From GW2011-AR5 sp041645025 (GTDB lineage Archaea > Aenigmatarchaeota > Aenigmatarchaeia > GW2011-AR5): a DNA stretch of 7,256 bases. The position numbers were made by a program, and so were the translations under genes. This document shows positions 5,944 to 7,256 of this stretch, piece after piece. The notes beneath the pieces were generated by a model, which saw only the letters and a list, made by a program, of their open reading frames with translations, did no database searches and was not told the DNA's origin. The first letter of the stretch is position 1. Each line of letters starts with the position of its first letter. The DNA lies in the NCBI GenBank assembly GCA_041645025.1, contig JBAZQV010000041.1, positions 1-7,256 on the forward strand. The letters are read 5' to 3'.

Positions 5944-6111
5944 ATGGAATACCAAACCAGATTACAAAGATCTGCAAAGGATATAGAAATGGACAACTAC
6001 CTGAGAACTATATTCATGCTCAGTGAGAGCAATCCGGAAATTTTGTACAGGGTTATAGAGATGGCAAAAGAAGCCAATAAAAATACAAAAAATAGAAATT
6101 TAAGCGGGTAA
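5944..6111 (+). CDS. Small helical protein of 55 residues, unknown function
   Basis: This short frame begins MEYQTRLQRSAKD and ends in RNLSG before TAA. I do not recognise it. It is polar and likely all-helical, with an amphipathic stretch about 17-45 and a lysine- and asparagine-rich tail (43-52); there is no signal peptide or membrane segment. The ATG touches the TAG stop of the winged-helix gene, in the same frame, and GGTGAT precedes it, so the two are likely co-translated or are two halves of one 146-codon reading frame. ATG 5989 is an alternative internal start. The TyrRS gene starts 14 bases after its stop. A partner protein or C-terminal dimerisation part of the regulator are both reasonable guesses. 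Confidence 0.55.
   Translation: MEYQTRLQRSAKDIEMDNYLRTIFMLSESNPEILYRVIEMAKEANKNTKNRNLSG
6098..6103 (+). promoter_or_regulatory. Possible internal TATA-like box for tyrS
   Basis: ATTTAA, preceded by an A-rich stretch, is centred about 25 bases before the TyrRS ATG. It could give tyrS its own transcript apart from the two small upstream genes. It lies in the coding sequence of the 55-residue gene, which is AT-rich in general, so the call is weak. Confidence 0.25.
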
Positions 6112-6117
6112 ATCAAA

Positions 6118-6122
6118 GTGAT
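6118..6122 (+). promoter_or_regulatory. Ribosome binding site of tyrS
   Basis: GTGAT lies 3 bases before ATG 6126 and has the same spacing as the sites before 5944 and 5561. It fixes the TyrRS start and argues that tyrS can be translated from a leadered transcript. Confidence 0.55.
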
Positions 6123-6125
6123 TTT

Positions 6126-7205
6126 ATGGACATTGAAAAACGCATGGAGATTATAGAGAGCGTTGGCGAAGAGATTGTGACACGCGAAGATTTGAGGAAA
6201 CTGCTCGAGGAAAAGGCACATCCTGTTGCTTACGATGGCTTTGAACCTTCTGGTCTTGCGCATCTGCCATTTGGAGTCTTCAGACCACTCCTTCTTGAGG
6301 ACCTTAGCAAGGCTGGCATAAAGTTCAAGTTGTTCATAGCTGATTGGCATGGATGGGTAAACAATAAAATGAGCGGTGACCTGGAAAAGATACAAATGGT
6401 GGGCAATTACTTCAAGGAGGTTTGGAAGGCGGGTGGCGTAAAGGATGTGGAGTATGTGTGGGCATCAGAACTGACAGCTAGGTCAGAATACTGGAAGAAA
6501 GTTATACTTATCGCGAAGAACACTACAATACAGCGCGCTACACGCGCATTGACTATAATGGGAAGAAAGGAAGGGGAACTAAAGGAAGTGGCGCAGTATT
6601 TTTATCCTATGATGCAAACCGCTGATATATTTGAGCTGGAGGCTGACATATGCCAGCTCGGTCTTGACCAGCGCCGTGCAAACATATTGGCGAGGGAAAT
6701 AGGCCCGAAACTTGGCTGGTGGTCACCAGTCGTTGTCAGCCATCATATGCTAATGGGGCTCGAGGGTGTAAAGCGACCGGATGGCTTTGAAGAGAACAAG
6801 ACGATGGATATAGAAATCAGCAGCAAAATGTCAAAGAGCAAGCCTGGTACAGCCATATTTGTTCATGACAGCGAAGCTGATATAAAAAAGAAACTTGGCA
6901 ATGCTTTCTGCCCTGCAAAAACCGTTGAAAATAATCCGGTTCTTGAATATTGCAAGTACTTGGTTTTCCGCAAGTTTGATCAAATGAAGATTGAAAGACC
7001 TGACAAGTTCGGCGGCGACGTTGTATTCGAGTCATACAACGAATTAGAAGAGTCTTTCAAGAAAGGGGAATTGCATCCTTCCGACCTCAAGGGCGCAGCA
7101 GCCGTTTACATAGACCAGATGATAGAACCCATACGAAAACATTTTGAACAGGGGAAAGCCAAGGAGCTTTACGAATTCGTAAGGAAGCAGGAAATCACTC
7201 GGTAA
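6126..7205 (+). CDS. tyrS: Tyrosyl-tRNA synthetase
   Basis: TyrRS joins tyrosine to tRNA-Tyr in the cytoplasm. At 359 residues this is the compact archaeal/eukaryotic class Ic form without the bacterial S4-like tail. Tyrosine-pocket residues known from the Methanocaldococcus enzyme are kept: Y36, and Y160, Q164 and D167 in YPMMQTADI. The nucleotide-binding loop is KMSKS at 234-238. The HIGH motif is degenerate: H46-L-P-F after EPSG (40-43), so the glycine and second histidine are replaced. H317 and D320 in HPSD match the anticodon-reading residues of archaeal TyrRS. The wording of several blocks (YDGFEPSG, the IADW helix, ADICQLGLDQRR) recalls plant and protist TyrRS more than the Methanocaldococcus type. 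It follows two small genes and overlaps the end of a convergent gene by 11 bases. Confidence 0.96.
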   Translation: MDIEKRMEIIESVGEEIVTREDLRKLLEEKAHPVAYDGFEPSGLAHLPFGVFRPLLLEDLSKAGIKFKLFIADWHGWVNNKMSGDLEKIQMVGNYFKEVWKAGGVKDVEYVWASELTARSEYWKKVILIAKNTTIQRATRALTIMGRKEGELKEVAQYFYPMMQTADIFELEADICQLGLDQRRANILAREIGPKLGWWSPVVVSHHMLMGLEGVKRPDGFEENKTMDIEISSKMSKSKPGTAIFVHDSEADIKKKLGNAFCPAKTVENNPVLEYCKYLVFRKFDQMKIERPDKFGGDVVFESYNELEESFKKGELHPSDLKGAAAVYIDQMIEPIRKHFEQGKAKELYEFVRKQEITR

Positions 7206-7256
7206 TAAAATATCTTCTTACTGCTTTTGTATCAAAGTCAACAGGAAGTTCCCTGA
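7195..7256 (-). CDS. C-terminal end of an unidentified minus-strand gene
   Basis: The minus strand is open from the window edge to a TGA at 7197-7195, encoding RELPVDFDTKAVRRYFITE. The balanced, protein-like residue mix and the lack of any other + strand gene after the TyrRS stop suggest the end of a real gene converging on tyrS, with 11 bases shared. Nineteen residues are too few to name a family, and chance cannot be excluded. Confidence 0.5.
   Translation of the reverse strand, partial: RELPVDFDTKAVRRYFITE

Noticed and set aside
5997..6395. 132-codon minus-strand frame across the 55-residue gene and the start of tyrS
   Set aside because: It covers the conserved TyrRS N-terminus and looks hydrophobic only because it is antisense to lysine- and glutamate-rich helices.

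Overview
This window looks archaeal. The evidence is a TyrRS of the archaeal/eukaryotic kind, an RNA 3'-phosphate cyclase, a KH-less beta-CASP nuclease of the archaeal CPSF type, TATA-like boxes about 25 bases ahead of several start codons, and GTGAT-type Shine-Dalgarno sequences. A PolX polymerase with a C-terminal PHP domain, small tightly packed genes and moderate to low GC would fit a small-genome (DPANN-like) lineage. That lineage guess rests on memory and style, not on a search.

Layout. From left to right on the + strand: a family X DNA polymerase/PHP protein (36-1733), then, 9 bases later, an AT-rich GNAT-type acetyltransferase (1743-2528). Its stop lies one base from the stop of a convergent minus-strand cluster. 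Read in its own direction, that cluster is a TIM-barrel endonuclease IV/sugar isomerase-fold protein (5561-4806), a beta-CASP metallo-beta-lactamase RNase (4809-3571, ATGA overlap) and RtcA (3537-2530). A divergent control region of about 110 bases (5562-5670) holds TATA boxes facing both ways and several short repeats. To its right on the + strand lie a small winged-helix protein (5671-5943), a 55-residue protein (5944-6111) and TyrRS (6126-7205). The last 62 bases carry the C-terminal end of a further minus-strand gene that overlaps the TyrRS stop. No gap without a gene exceeds about 110 bases; I see no tRNA, rRNA, CRISPR array or insertion sequence.

How the genes may work together. The minus-strand cluster couples a nuclease (beta-CASP) with an enzyme that remakes 3' ends as 2',3'-cyclic phosphates (RtcA), which suggests RNA end processing. 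The first gene keeps all nine metal-ligand positions of endonuclease IV by eye, so it could be a nucleic-acid enzyme rather than a sugar enzyme. The strand-opposed PolX is a gap-filling repair polymerase. The most intriguing spot is the winged-helix gene. It starts at a TTG amid competing upstream frames, and its TAG stop, the only TAG among the window's nine stop codons, is followed at once and in the same frame by the ATG of the 55-residue protein.
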